Source: JANXUC01 sp043749225
Lineage (GTDB): Bacteria > Acidobacteriota > Terriglobia > Terriglobales > Acidobacteriaceae
Assembly: GCA_043749225.1 (NCBI GenBank)
Contig: JAYVEP010000133.1
Location: forward strand, 1-32,221
Length of the DNA: 32,221 nucleotides
Reading direction: 5' to 3'
Below are positions 22,427 to 30,538 of the stretch, piece by piece. The notes under the pieces are model-generated. The model saw only the letters and a program-made list of their open reading frames with translations, did not search any database and was not told the DNA's origin. How positions within the stretch are numbered: position 1 is the stretch's first letter; each line of letters opens with the position of its first letter. Made by a program: the position numbers and the translations under genes.

Positions 22427-23525
22427 GACCGTGGTCTGGCTCATCCGGCACGGCGCAAGCACCTTCAATCTGGAGGGGCGCTGCCAGGGATGCAGCGATG
22501 AACCGGAATTGGCTGAACCGGGACGCCAGCAGGCCCGCGTAAGCGGTGAACGGCTGCGCCGCGCCGGCATCGAAGCGGTCATCTGCAGCCCCTTACGCCG
22601 AGCAGCGCACACCGCTATGGAAATCTTGGACGCGTTGCGCTCACGAGACCGCAACATTCCTTGTGAGGCTGATGCCAGGTTGCGTGAGATTGAGCTTCCG
22701 GAGTGGGAGGGGCTGACTTTTCCGCAGATTCAGCTTCGGTTTCCCGAAGAATTCCAAGTTTGGCAGCGTGACCCATTCCAGCTCTGCATGAAGTCTGCGG
22801 CAGGAATGAACTTGCTGCCGGTGCAGAGCCTCTACCTGCGAGCGGCGGAGTTTTGGCGTTGTCTCTTCGCGCGTTACGCGGGTAAGTCTATTCTGCTGGT
22901 GACGCACGGTGGAACGGGCCGCGCTTTGATCACCACGGCTCTTGGCATGGGCGCAAAGCACTTTCATCGGATACAGCAATCCAATTGCGGAATCAGCCGA
23001 CTGCGTTTCATCGCGGTGGAGGATGTGGGGAAGTTAGAAGTGCTGAATGACACGGCCCACCTGGGCGATCAAATGCCGAAGCTCAAGAGTGGAAAAACAG
23101 GACTACGCCTGTTGCTGGTGCCCGTAGACGATTCCCACTTGGGATCCTTTGAGAGGGTTTCCCGAGCGCTCGAACCCGTGCCCGTGGAATCGGTGTTAGC
23201 GGTTGGTGCTGACGGGAAAGCCGCGGCGGCGGCGATTTTTGGCGATCATAGAGCTAATTTCTTGCAGCAGGTCACCCGGACAACGTGGGCGGAACGCCTC
23301 CAGGCGAGTTTTGACAGGACAGACGACGGTGAGCTTCGCCAGATCGTACTTGTGGCCGCGCCGCACTACGTGCGGCGCGTGCTGCAGGAACGGCTAGGTC
23401 TGGAACGTTCGACGGTGGACCAGATGGTTCTGGCTGAGTCTGGCCTCTCCGCAGTCCATTGTCCCGGACGTGACGCGCCAGCGGTGTTGCAAACCTTGAA
23501 TGCATTTGAGCCGCATTCAGTCTGA
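22410..23525 (+). CDS. Histidine phosphatase with extra C-terminal domain
   Basis: 371 residues from GTG 22410, preceded by GGGAGA with six bases of spacing. The first 210 residues are a histidine phosphatase (phosphoglycerate-mutase-like) domain: LIRHGAST with nucleophile His14, CSPLRRAAHTA, LREIELPEWEGL and VTHGGTGRAL with the second His. The remaining 150 residues (from about LKSGKTGLRLLLVPV) are not needed for this fold. They may be a decayed second copy: LVAAPHYVRRVLQERLGL resembles the second-His region and AVLQTLNAFEPH resembles LEVLNDTAHL, but the RHG is absent. The substrate could be a sugar phosphate. The gene overlaps the exporter, and the epimerase starts 13 bp later. Confidence 0.82.
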   Translation: MSKASETVVWLIRHGASTFNLEGRCQGCSDEPELAEPGRQQARVSGERLRRAGIEAVICSPLRRAAHTAMEILDALRSRDRNIPCEADARLREIELPEWEGLTFPQIQLRFPEEFQVWQRDPFQLCMKSAAGMNLLPVQSLYLRAAEFWRCLFARYAGKSILLVTHGGTGRALITTALGMGAKHFHRIQQSNCGISRLRFIAVEDVGKLEVLNDTAHLGDQMPKLKSGKTGLRLLLVPVDDSHLGSFERVSRALEPVPVESVLAVGADGKAAAAAIFGDHRANFLQQVTRTTWAERLQASFDRTDDGELRQIVLVAAPHYVRRVLQERLGLERSTVDQMVLAESGLSAVHCPGRDAPAVLQTLNAFEPHSV

Positions 23526-23538
23526 TGGGAGTCCGGGA

Positions 23539-24561
23539 ATGAAGGTACTGGTTACGGGAGCCGCGGGTTTCATCGGTTTTCACCTAGCGAAACGTCTGCT
23601 GGGCGAAGGCTGCGAAGTCTTTGGCATGGACAACCTGAATGACTACTACGATGTCGGCCTTAAAAAGGCCCGCCTTGCACAACTCCAGTGGGAATCCAAT
23701 TTCAAGTTCCAGCTTTTGGATCTGGCGGATGGGGTCAATCTGACCAAATTCGTAGCAACCTGCAAGCCAAAGGCTGTGGTGAATCTTGCCGCGCAAGCTG
23801 GCGTGCGCTACTCGATGGAAAATCCTCTTGCTTATGTCAACAGCAACCTGCTCGGTTTCGTGAATTTATTGGAAGCTTGTGCGCGAAGCGGCGGCATCGA
23901 GCACTTCGTATTTGCGTCTTCGAGTTCCGTCTACGGCGCCAATACCCATGTCCCCTTTTCTGTGGACGATGCTGTAGATCATCCCATTTCGCTCTACGCG
24001 GCTACCAAGAAGTCCAACGAACTCATCGCGCATTCCTACAGTCATCTATATGCATTGCCCGTGACCGGGCTCCGCTTCTTCACTGTGTACGGCCCGTGGG
24101 GGCGTCCGGACATGGGGTATTTCAAGTTTACCGACGCCATCATGCGCGGGCGTCCGATCGAAATTTACAACCATGGGAACATGCAAAGAGACTTCACCTA
24201 TATCGACGATATCGTCGAGGGTGTCGTGCGCGTGATGGCGCAAGCCCCGCAACGCAGCGTCAATTCGGAGAGCGGTGGCGCGTATCTAAGTAATGCCCGT
24301 TATAAGATTTACAACCTGGGGAATCATCAACCCGTCGATCTGATGAAGTTTGTCGAGGTCATCGAGCGTGCCGTCGGTAAACCGGCTGGCAAGGTATTTC
24401 TTCCGATGCAGCCGGGAGACGTCGTGTGTACTTATGCTGCAATGGACGACCTCTACGAGGCAGTCGGGTTTCGCCCCACCACGACCATAGAAGAAGGTAT
24501 TCCCAAATTCGTGGAATGGTACCGCGAATACTATTGCAAAGCTGGGTTGGTAGCACGTTGA
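23539..24561 (+). CDS. NAD-dependent epimerase, UDP-glucuronate 4-epimerase-like
   Basis: 340 residues, extended short-chain dehydrogenase fold. The NAD-binding GAAGFIG is at residues 7-13, followed by MDNLNDYYDVGLKKARLAQL, which is typical of UDP-glucuronate 4-epimerases (LspL/CapI type). The catalytic pair is Tyr153 and Lys157 in YAATKK, with the Ser run in SSSSVYG. RFFTVYGPWGRPDMGYFKF is also diagnostic of this subgroup. It would convert UDP-glucuronate to UDP-galacturonate. UDP-glucose 6-dehydrogenase, encoded 3 kb away, makes the substrate. GGGAG upstream supports ATG 23539. Confidence 0.9.
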   Translation: MKVLVTGAAGFIGFHLAKRLLGEGCEVFGMDNLNDYYDVGLKKARLAQLQWESNFKFQLLDLADGVNLTKFVATCKPKAVVNLAAQAGVRYSMENPLAYVNSNLLGFVNLLEACARSGGIEHFVFASSSSVYGANTHVPFSVDDAVDHPISLYAATKKSNELIAHSYSHLYALPVTGLRFFTVYGPWGRPDMGYFKFTDAIMRGRPIEIYNHGNMQRDFTYIDDIVEGVVRVMAQAPQRSVNSESGGAYLSNARYKIYNLGNHQPVDLMKFVEVIERAVGKPAGKVFLPMQPGDVVCTYAAMDDLYEAVGFRPTTTIEEGIPKFVEWYREYYCKAGLVAR

Positions 24562-27440
24562 TCGCGTATTGGTTAAGGTCATCGCTTCTCAGGAGCTTTG
24601 TGTTCTGTCTGTTCTTGACAGGCACGATTTGGGCGCAGCAGACCACAGGCTCGCTTTATGGCTCTGTGTTGGACACGACCGGGGCGGTGATTCCCGGCGC
24701 TAACGTCGATATTTTGCAGGGAGAGAATGTTGTCCGGCACGTAAAGTCGGACGGTCTGGGAAATTTTTCGGCGTCGGGGCTTCCTCCAGGAGTCTACTTG
24801 GTTCACGTCGCTGCCAACGGATTTCAGCAAGTGGACAGCGAGCCAGCCACCGTCGCGGCCGGCAGTGTGGCTCGCATCGTGATGGAGCTCGATTTATTGA
24901 TTTCGGTGCAGGAGGTCACGGTGAATTCCGATCAGGCTGGAGCCGTCAGCCTGGAGTCGTCGGACAACGCCAACGCTATCGTGCTGAGAGGCGCCGATCT
25001 TGACGCGCTTCCCGACGATTCCGAGGAACTTCTTGCCGACTTGCAAGCTCTCGCTGGCCCGCCCATGGGATCGGGCGGCGCACAAGTTTACGTAAACGGC
25101 TTTTCCAGTCAACGCTTGCCGCCCAAGAATGCGATTCGCGAAGTGCGTATCAATGTGGACCCCTTTTCCGCGCAGTATGATCATGTCGGTTTCGGACGAG
25201 TGGAGGTGGTCACAAAGCCCGGATCGGAGCTGCTCCACGGGTCCGCGCAATTCAAAATCAGCGATGCCGTTCTTAACTCTCGCAATCCGTATTCTTTGAG
25301 CAAGCCACCTTACCAGGCAAAACAGCTCACCGGCAATCTGGGTGGACCGCTGATCAGCAAGCGTGCTTCGTTCTTCCTCGATTTCGACGGCCGGTGGGCC
25401 ACCGACAACGAAATCGTGAACGCCACAATTCTCGACGCTTCTCTGAACATCACACCCTTTCAACAGGCCATTTTGATGCCCGATCGCGAACAGTCCGTGG
25501 GCGGGCGCATCGATTACAAATTGAACGACAAGCACAACCTGACTGGACGCTACGAATGGGACCGGTCGGGCCAAGACAATACCGGGGTTGGCGGCTTCGC
25601 GCTCGCTTCACGCGCGTATGCCGTAACGAACACCGCACAAACGTTTCAGCTGACGGAAAACGCGGTCCTGACGAATACAGCCATCAATCAGACCCGCTTT
25701 CAGTTTGTCCGCAGTAGTCTGGGACAGCAAGCCACAAGCTTTACCCCCACGATCCAGGTTCAGGATGCTTTCACTTCGGGTGGCGCGCAGGTCGGGCAGT
25801 CGCGCCATACAGAAGAGCTAACCGAGTTGCGGAACTCGACGACGACGACCATTGGCACTCACGCGATCACCTTCGGTGGCCAGATTCACCATGACGCGAT
25901 CTACGACAGTTCGCCGTTGAACTTCGGCGGGGCGTTTGTGTTCTCCGGCGGGCCAGCGCCTGAATTGGATATCTTCTACAACATCGTGCTGGATTCCAAG
26001 GGCAACCCCATTCCCATCACTCTTTCCTCGATCCAGCGTTATCAACGTACGTTGTTGCTTCAACAAGCTGGGTTTTCGCAAGGGGATGTGATTGTGCGTG
26101 GCGGAGGATCGTCGCAATTCTCCATCGCCGCTGGGCAACCCGCTTCCAGTCATGCGCAAACCTACGTGGGCTTATTCGTGCAAGATAGTTGGCGGCTGCG
26201 GCCCACCCTTTCCCTCAACGCCGGTGTGCGCTGGGAAGGGCAGAATGATACTCACAACTGGAAAGATTTTGCTCCCCGCCTCGGTTTGTCCTGGCTGCCA
26301 GGAGGAAAGCATGGTAAGACGGTGATCCGGCTGGGAGGCGGAATCTTCTACGACCGCTTTCCAGTTTCCCAGGTGTTGCAGACACTGCGTTTCAACGGCC
26401 AGACGCAGCAGCAGTTTGTTGTAAACAATCCCTCGTTTTATCCGCAGATTCCTTCCATCGCTTCTCTGGAGGCCATGGGAGCGCCGCAAACCATTCGTAG
26501 CCTCGCTCCGGGCCTTCGCGCGCCGTATTTGATCCAAACGTCGGTGGGCGTCGAACGCGAAATGCCGCTGGGTTTGCTGGTTTCTCTCAACTACGTGGAT
26601 ACTCGCGGGAAGCATCTGCTGGTTTCGCGGAACAGCACAATAACGGGAAACATCAACTACCAGTATGCGTCCGCAGGCTTGCTTAACCAACAGCAGTTCG
26701 TCGCTAGCGTGCGCCGGCCATTGCATAGCGGCCTCACCGTGTTTGGACGGTACGAGTACAGCAAGGCATTTAGCAACACCGATGGGATCAATACATTTCC
26801 CGCGAATCAGAACAACTTGCACGCCGACTATGGCCCAACGGCTACCGATATCCGCAATACTCTCGTGGTTGGCGGATCGCTAGCCGGACCCTTGGGCATA
26901 AGCCTCAATCCCTTTCTGGTGGCCCGCTCCGGCGCGCCCTTCAATATCACGACCGGGCATGACAACAATGGGGATACTCTGTTCACCGACCGTCCGGCCT
27001 TTGGCGCCGATCCCAACCAGCCGGGCGTCGTGAAAACGCCCTTTGGGATTTTCGATTCCACTCCTGCTGGCGGCGCCACCGTCATTCCTCACAACTACAG
27101 TCGCGGGAGCGGTTTTACCATGTTGAACCTGCGACTGAGCCGTACGTTCGGATTTGGCGAGCCTTCCGACGGCGGAAAGAAGGACTCGAGCGGGAAACCC
27201 GCCCCGGCACTGGGATCGAAATGGCTCTTTGCCACTCCCAATGCGGAATATCGCTACAGCTTCACCCTCGGCATTATTGTGCGAAACCTCTTGAATATCA
27301 CGAACCCAGGCACGCCGGTCGGCAGCCTCGGATCACCTTCCTTTGGGCGTGCGAAGTGGCTGGCCTCCGCCGCAAGCCCAACCGAGTCGGCTTTCGGAAA
27401 CAATCGGCGCCTACAGTTCCAGGTTCGCTTCGACTTCTAG
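24558..27440 (+). CDS. TonB-dependent receptor with N-terminal carboxypeptidase-regulatory-like domain (Oar-like)
   Basis: 960 residues. The proposed start is TTG 24558, which overlaps the epimerase stop (TTGA). It gives a signal peptide with basic residues, a hydrophobic core and TIWAQQ. The frame is open further upstream only inside the epimerase gene. Residues about 30-115 form an Ig-like carboxypeptidase-regulatory domain (GSLYGSVLDTTGAVIPGANV). A plug-like region (LPDDSEELLADLQALAG and YVNGFSSQRLPPKNAIREVR) and a beta-barrel follow, ending in RRLQFQVRFDF with the terminal Phe used by the outer-membrane assembly machinery. No clear TonB box is seen. The ligand may be a glycan, but that is only suggested by neighbours. 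Confidence 0.88.
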   Translation: MIAYWLRSSLLRSFVFCLFLTGTIWAQQTTGSLYGSVLDTTGAVIPGANVDILQGENVVRHVKSDGLGNFSASGLPPGVYLVHVAANGFQQVDSEPATVAAGSVARIVMELDLLISVQEVTVNSDQAGAVSLESSDNANAIVLRGADLDALPDDSEELLADLQALAGPPMGSGGAQVYVNGFSSQRLPPKNAIREVRINVDPFSAQYDHVGFGRVEVVTKPGSELLHGSAQFKISDAVLNSRNPYSLSKPPYQAKQLTGNLGGPLISKRASFFLDFDGRWATDNEIVNATILDASLNITPFQQAILMPDREQSVGGRIDYKLNDKHNLTGRYEWDRSGQDNTGVGGFALASRAYAVTNTAQTFQLTENAVLTNTAINQTRFQFVRSSLGQQATSFTPTIQVQDAFTSGGAQVGQSRHTEELTELRNSTTTTIGTHAITFGGQIHHDAIYDSSPLNFGGAFVFSGGPAPELDIFYNIVLDSKGNPIPITLSSIQRYQRTLLLQQAGFSQGDVIVRGGGSSQFSIAAGQPASSHAQTYVGLFVQDSWRLRPTLSLNAGVRWEGQNDTHNWKDFAPRLGLSWLPGGKHGKTVIRLGGGIFYDRFPVSQVLQTLRFNGQTQQQFVVNNPSFYPQIPSIASLEAMGAPQTIRSLAPGLRAPYLIQTSVGVEREMPLGLLVSLNYVDTRGKHLLVSRNSTITGNINYQYASAGLLNQQQFVASVRRPLHSGLTVFGRYEYSKAFSNTDGINTFPANQNNLHADYGPTATDIRNTLVVGGSLAGPLGISLNPFLVARSGAPFNITTGHDNNGDTLFTDRPAFGADPNQPGVVKTPFGIFDSTPAGGATVIPHNYSRGSGFTMLNLRLSRTFGFGEPSDGGKKDSSGKPAPALGSKWLFATPNAEYRYSFTLGIIVRNLLNITNPGTPVGSLGSPSFGRAKWLASAASPTESAFGNNRRLQFQVRFDF

Positions 27441-27563
27441 CCGCAGCTGGCAGCTGATGGATAAGCGGCAACCCGGCAAAAGTGAACAGGGAAGTGTTAG
27501 AGCAATTGTGTAAGGAATGGGTGACGGCGCAGCAATCAGCCATGGACCGGTTGCCACGACCAA

Positions 27564-28973
27564 TTACTGCGCTGCGTTTTCTACCAGGCTGCGCGCTTCG
27601 GAAAATCCTTCGGCAAGGACCGGCGCGCGGCCCACGCTGTAGTAGGTGAAGCCGTGCTGGAGCATCGTCGAGGGGTCGTAGAGATTACGCCCGTCGATGA
27701 CAATCGGGTGTTTCATTCGGGCGCGCAATTGCGGCATATCTAACGCAGCGAACTCTTCCCATTCCGTCAGGATCAGCAGAGCGTCGGCGCCGTCCACCGT
27801 CCCATACGGGCTGTCGGCAAACGTTACGGTCGAACCAAGGACCGCGCGGGAACGCTCCATCGCGGCGGGATCGTACACTGAAATCTGACAACCTTCCTGA
27901 AGTAAAGCCTGAACAACGCTTAGAGCGGGCGACTCGCGGATGTCGTCCGTTCCACCCTTGAAGGCCAACCCTAGTACCGCCAAACGCTTCCCGCGGAGGG
28001 TCCACAGCGCTTCCCGGACTTTCCGCACGAACTGCTGCCGCTGATTGTCGTTAATGCGAACGACCTCGTCCAAGAGGCCAAAATCGTATCCGGCCTCCCG
28101 CGCAACGGCACGGAAAGCGAGCAAGTCTTTCGGAAAACATGAGCCGCCGAAGCCGATGCCAGGATTCAGGAAACGCGGACCAATTCGCGAGTCCGATCCT
28201 ATGCCCCGGCAGACTTCCCCAACATCGGCACCGACGGATTCGCAGACCGAAGCCACAGCATTAATAAAGGAAATTTTCGTCGCCAGGAAAGCGTTGGATG
28301 CGTGCTTAATCAGTTCCGCGCTCTTAGTGCTTGTCAGGATCAGGGGTGGTGGAATTCGCGGGCTATTTGGACTAAGTATGGCGTCTTCGTGTTGGTAATA
28401 GCTTCCGTCCGTCAAAGGCAGGTAAATTTCCCTCAGCACTGCGGCACAGCGCTCGTTGCCTGCCCCGACCACAATGCGGTCGGGGTAGAGAAAGTCCGTT
28501 ACCGCATTGCCTTCCCGCAAGAATTCCGGATTTGATGCAACATCGACCAGCTGCGGATCGGCGCCGTTGCGAAGCAGAACTCTACGCACCCAATCGCTCG
28601 TGTAGACCGGAACCGTGCTCTTTTCGACGACAATAGTGTAGTCGCGAATCGCTGCGGAAACCTCGCGGGCGACCGACTCTACGTAGGATAAATCCGCCTC
28701 ACCGCCTTGCGTGGGCGGTGTCCCAACCGCAATGAATATGGCGGTACAGTTCTCCGCCGCCGCGCGTAAGTCATCGGAAAATTCGATTCGGCGCCCGCGA
28801 TGACGTTGCAAAAGTTCCGTCAGAAACGGTTCGTGAATAGGGACGACTCCGCTTTTCAGAGCAGTCAGCTTCTGCTGATCGTTATCGACAAGGACTACAT
28901 GGTGGCCTAGTTCCGCAAAACAAGCGCCCGCCACCAAACCAACATATCCCGAACCAACCACAGCAATCCGCAT
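27564..28973 (-). CDS. ugd: UDP-glucose 6-dehydrogenase
   Basis: 469 residues from ATG 28973. The N-terminal NAD fold begins MRIAVVGSGYVGL. The UDP-binding and catalytic parts include SNPEFLREG (148-155), SAELIKHASNAF with Lys224, and the catalytic Cys279 in GFGGSCFPKD. It oxidises UDP-glucose to UDP-glucuronate with two NAD. An insertion of about 15 residues (around 195-210, before LILTSTKSAEL) lengthens a loop ahead of the linker helix. It converges on the receptor gene and is therefore not in the glycan operon, but supplies the epimerase with its substrate. Confidence 0.93.
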   Translation of the reverse strand: MRIAVVGSGYVGLVAGACFAELGHHVVLVDNDQQKLTALKSGVVPIHEPFLTELLQRHRGRRIEFSDDLRAAAENCTAIFIAVGTPPTQGGEADLSYVESVAREVSAAIRDYTIVVEKSTVPVYTSDWVRRVLLRNGADPQLVDVASNPEFLREGNAVTDFLYPDRIVVGAGNERCAAVLREIYLPLTDGSYYQHEDAILSPNSPRIPPPLILTSTKSAELIKHASNAFLATKISFINAVASVCESVGADVGEVCRGIGSDSRIGPRFLNPGIGFGGSCFPKDLLAFRAVAREAGYDFGLLDEVVRINDNQRQQFVRKVREALWTLRGKRLAVLGLAFKGGTDDIRESPALSVVQALLQEGCQISVYDPAAMERSRAVLGSTVTFADSPYGTVDGADALLILTEWEEFAALDMPQLRARMKHPIVIDGRNLYDPSTMLQHGFTYYSVGRAPVLAEGFSEARSLVENAAQ

Positions 28974-29423
28974 GAGAGAGTGTCTTTCTTGAACCTGAGA
29001 ATGCAGTATGGAGAACAGTTGCAGGGTTCCAGCCAAAGAGCCGGTCAGCCGTCGACAAAAATCATTTGCTGCGTTCCGGAGACGCAGAAATACGGCCATT
29101 GTTGCGGTGGCAAGTTCGCTACCCCTAAGTGTATGCCAGATAGGCGTGTATGCCAGATAGGGTGCTGAAACAGCTCAAAAGATATATCGCGCCGCACATA
29201 AATACGGGCGGCAACCCCGTCGGCCCATACTTTGTCCAGCACCGCATACCCCTACAGAGTGAGGCAAGGGGGGCGCTGCAAATAAGATCGATTAAGATGC
29301 CGGTTTGCGGACCCTTGGTTGTGGCAAACTGCGATCTGCGTGCCCAACCAGACTTTTTCGCTGAGGGTGTATCGGGCCTTTGTGACCGCGCCGCCCGATG
29401 AGATTGCCGATTGGGGATGGTAA
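28974..29423. other. Gene-free stretch upstream of ugd
   Basis: 450 bp without a convincing gene. Short open frames here have no ribosome-binding site and no recognisable protein. It should hold the ugd promoter, which I could not place with confidence. The only structure seen is a 16-base tandem repeat near 29128-29160. Confidence 0.5.
29128..29160. repeat. 16-base direct repeat, two copies
   Basis: GTGTATGCCAGATAGG occurs at 29128-29143 and 29145-29160, separated by one base. It is a perfect two-copy tandem with no obvious function. Confidence 0.85.
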
Positions 29424-30299
29424 ATGCTAAACAAAAATATGCAAACCGCAGACCATTCCAGGCGAGGCGAGCCTCTTTCCGAGGCGGGCTATCGGGCTCT
29501 CGGCAGGTTTCGCCAGCCCTCGCCGCGCACCACGACGTCAATGATCGGTTTCGCAGAAATACCCGCAGGAATGCAAGTTTACGACGGGACGTACGGAAAA
29601 ATACAATGGCAGAAAGACTATGACGCCCTCATGGCGCTGAAGCTATTTGCGAAGCCGACCCTTGACGGAAATTTTTTGAAGTGGCAGTCCGGCCCGATTG
29701 ATACGCTGAACGCGTCCACTCAAATTCAAGATGGCGCGGATTTGTGGAAGGGGTCTGAGCAATTCTCCTCGCGAGTAGCGATCCGATGGGACGACGACAA
29801 CCTATACATTGGAGTCGACGTCACAGATCCGCAACTTTACCAACCTTTCTTCGGCCGAGGAGTCCAGGACGGAGACGTTGTCCGGCTCATCCTGGATACT
29901 GCTTTACCCCGGGCAGTTCGCAAAGGCCGGCCCAACGAGTAGCTATGATCTTTATCTAAGTCCGGGTAACTTCGGGGACATCAAGCCAAGCATTTATTGC
30001 GAAGAGGACTTCATTCCACCGCGCCCCAATCCGCACAACTACAATCGGGAGATTCAGGCCGTGTGGAGAAAAACTCCAACTGGCTACTCGTGCGATGTTG
30101 CCATCCCGATTTTATTTTTTGGGAGCGACAAGTTTCGACCGGGGCAGGACATCGGCCTGAGCTTCGGTGCGCAAAAGTCGTTTCCAGCCAAGAGTCCGTT
30201 TGAAGAGGATTTGGACCGGATCGTATTCTTGTTGAAAAGGATTCTCTGTTTCACATCGGTCCCGAGAACAAAGTGAAGCCAGCGTCTGGTGCTGGTTGA
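29424..30299 (+). pseudogene. Frameshifted CBM9-like sugar-binding protein
   Basis: The first frame (29424-29942) encodes FAKPTLDGNFLKWQSGP, then RVAIRWDDDNLYIGVDVTDP and DGDVVRLILDT, the pattern of family 9 carbohydrate-binding (DOMON-like) modules. It then stops early. The sequence continues naturally in the next frame from about 29905 (GQFAKAGPTSSYDLYLSPGN, later GYSCDVAIPILFFG) and shifts once more near 30235 into DSLFHIGPENKVKP before a stop at 30297-30299. A one-base loss at CCCCGGG near 29908 explains the first shift. No signal peptide is obvious at the N-terminus. Sequencing error is possible, but two separate shifts favour real decay. Confidence 0.6.
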
Positions 30300-30310
30300 A
30301 ACCCCGAGTC

Positions 30311-30499
30311 CTATCGGCCCATTCCAAGTTTACGCAGAAACGTCATCATTGGGCACCAATTGGTGAATGCCGACTGAAACAGATTCAAGCCGACAAAAGC
30401 CGTGAAAAGATACCAGGAGGTGTTTACCCAGTATCCAAGTGCCAGCGAGGCCAGAATGAATACACCAGCGATCAGTCTTATGTAACTTTCGATTGTCAT
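30311..30499 (-). CDS. Small DUF2892 (YgaP-like) inner-membrane protein
   Basis: 62 residues with two membrane spans and the family ending FTNWCPMMTFLRKLGMG. DUF2892 occurs alone or fused to rhodanese (YgaP). Its function is poorly defined and often linked to sulfur or metal handling. A strong GGAGGT lies six bases before ATG 30499. It starts 40 bp after the RND pump gene on the same strand and is probably co-transcribed with it. Confidence 0.85.
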   Translation of the reverse strand: MTIESYIRLIAGVFILASLALGYWVNTSWYLFTAFVGLNLFQSAFTNWCPMMTFLRKLGMGR

Positions 30500-30505
30500 G
30501 TTGTT

Positions 30506-30511
30506 ACCTCC
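30506..30511 (-). promoter_or_regulatory. Ribosome-binding site of the DUF2892 gene
   Basis: GGAGGT on the minus strand, six bases before ATG 30499. It confirms that this very short gene is real. Confidence 0.75.
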
Positions 30512-30538
30512 AATTGAATTTGGATAGTTCGCCGTCAG

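Noticed and set aside
24426..24557. N-terminal extension of the TonB-dependent receptor
   Set aside because: It lies within the epimerase gene and would bury the signal peptide.
28974..29099. N-terminal extension of UDP-glucose dehydrogenase
   Set aside because: The NAD-binding fold starts at MRIAVVGSGYVGL, so ATG 28973 is the natural start.
28980..29168. 62-codon Cys-containing open frame
   Set aside because: No ribosome-binding site, no known family, and it runs through the tandem repeat.
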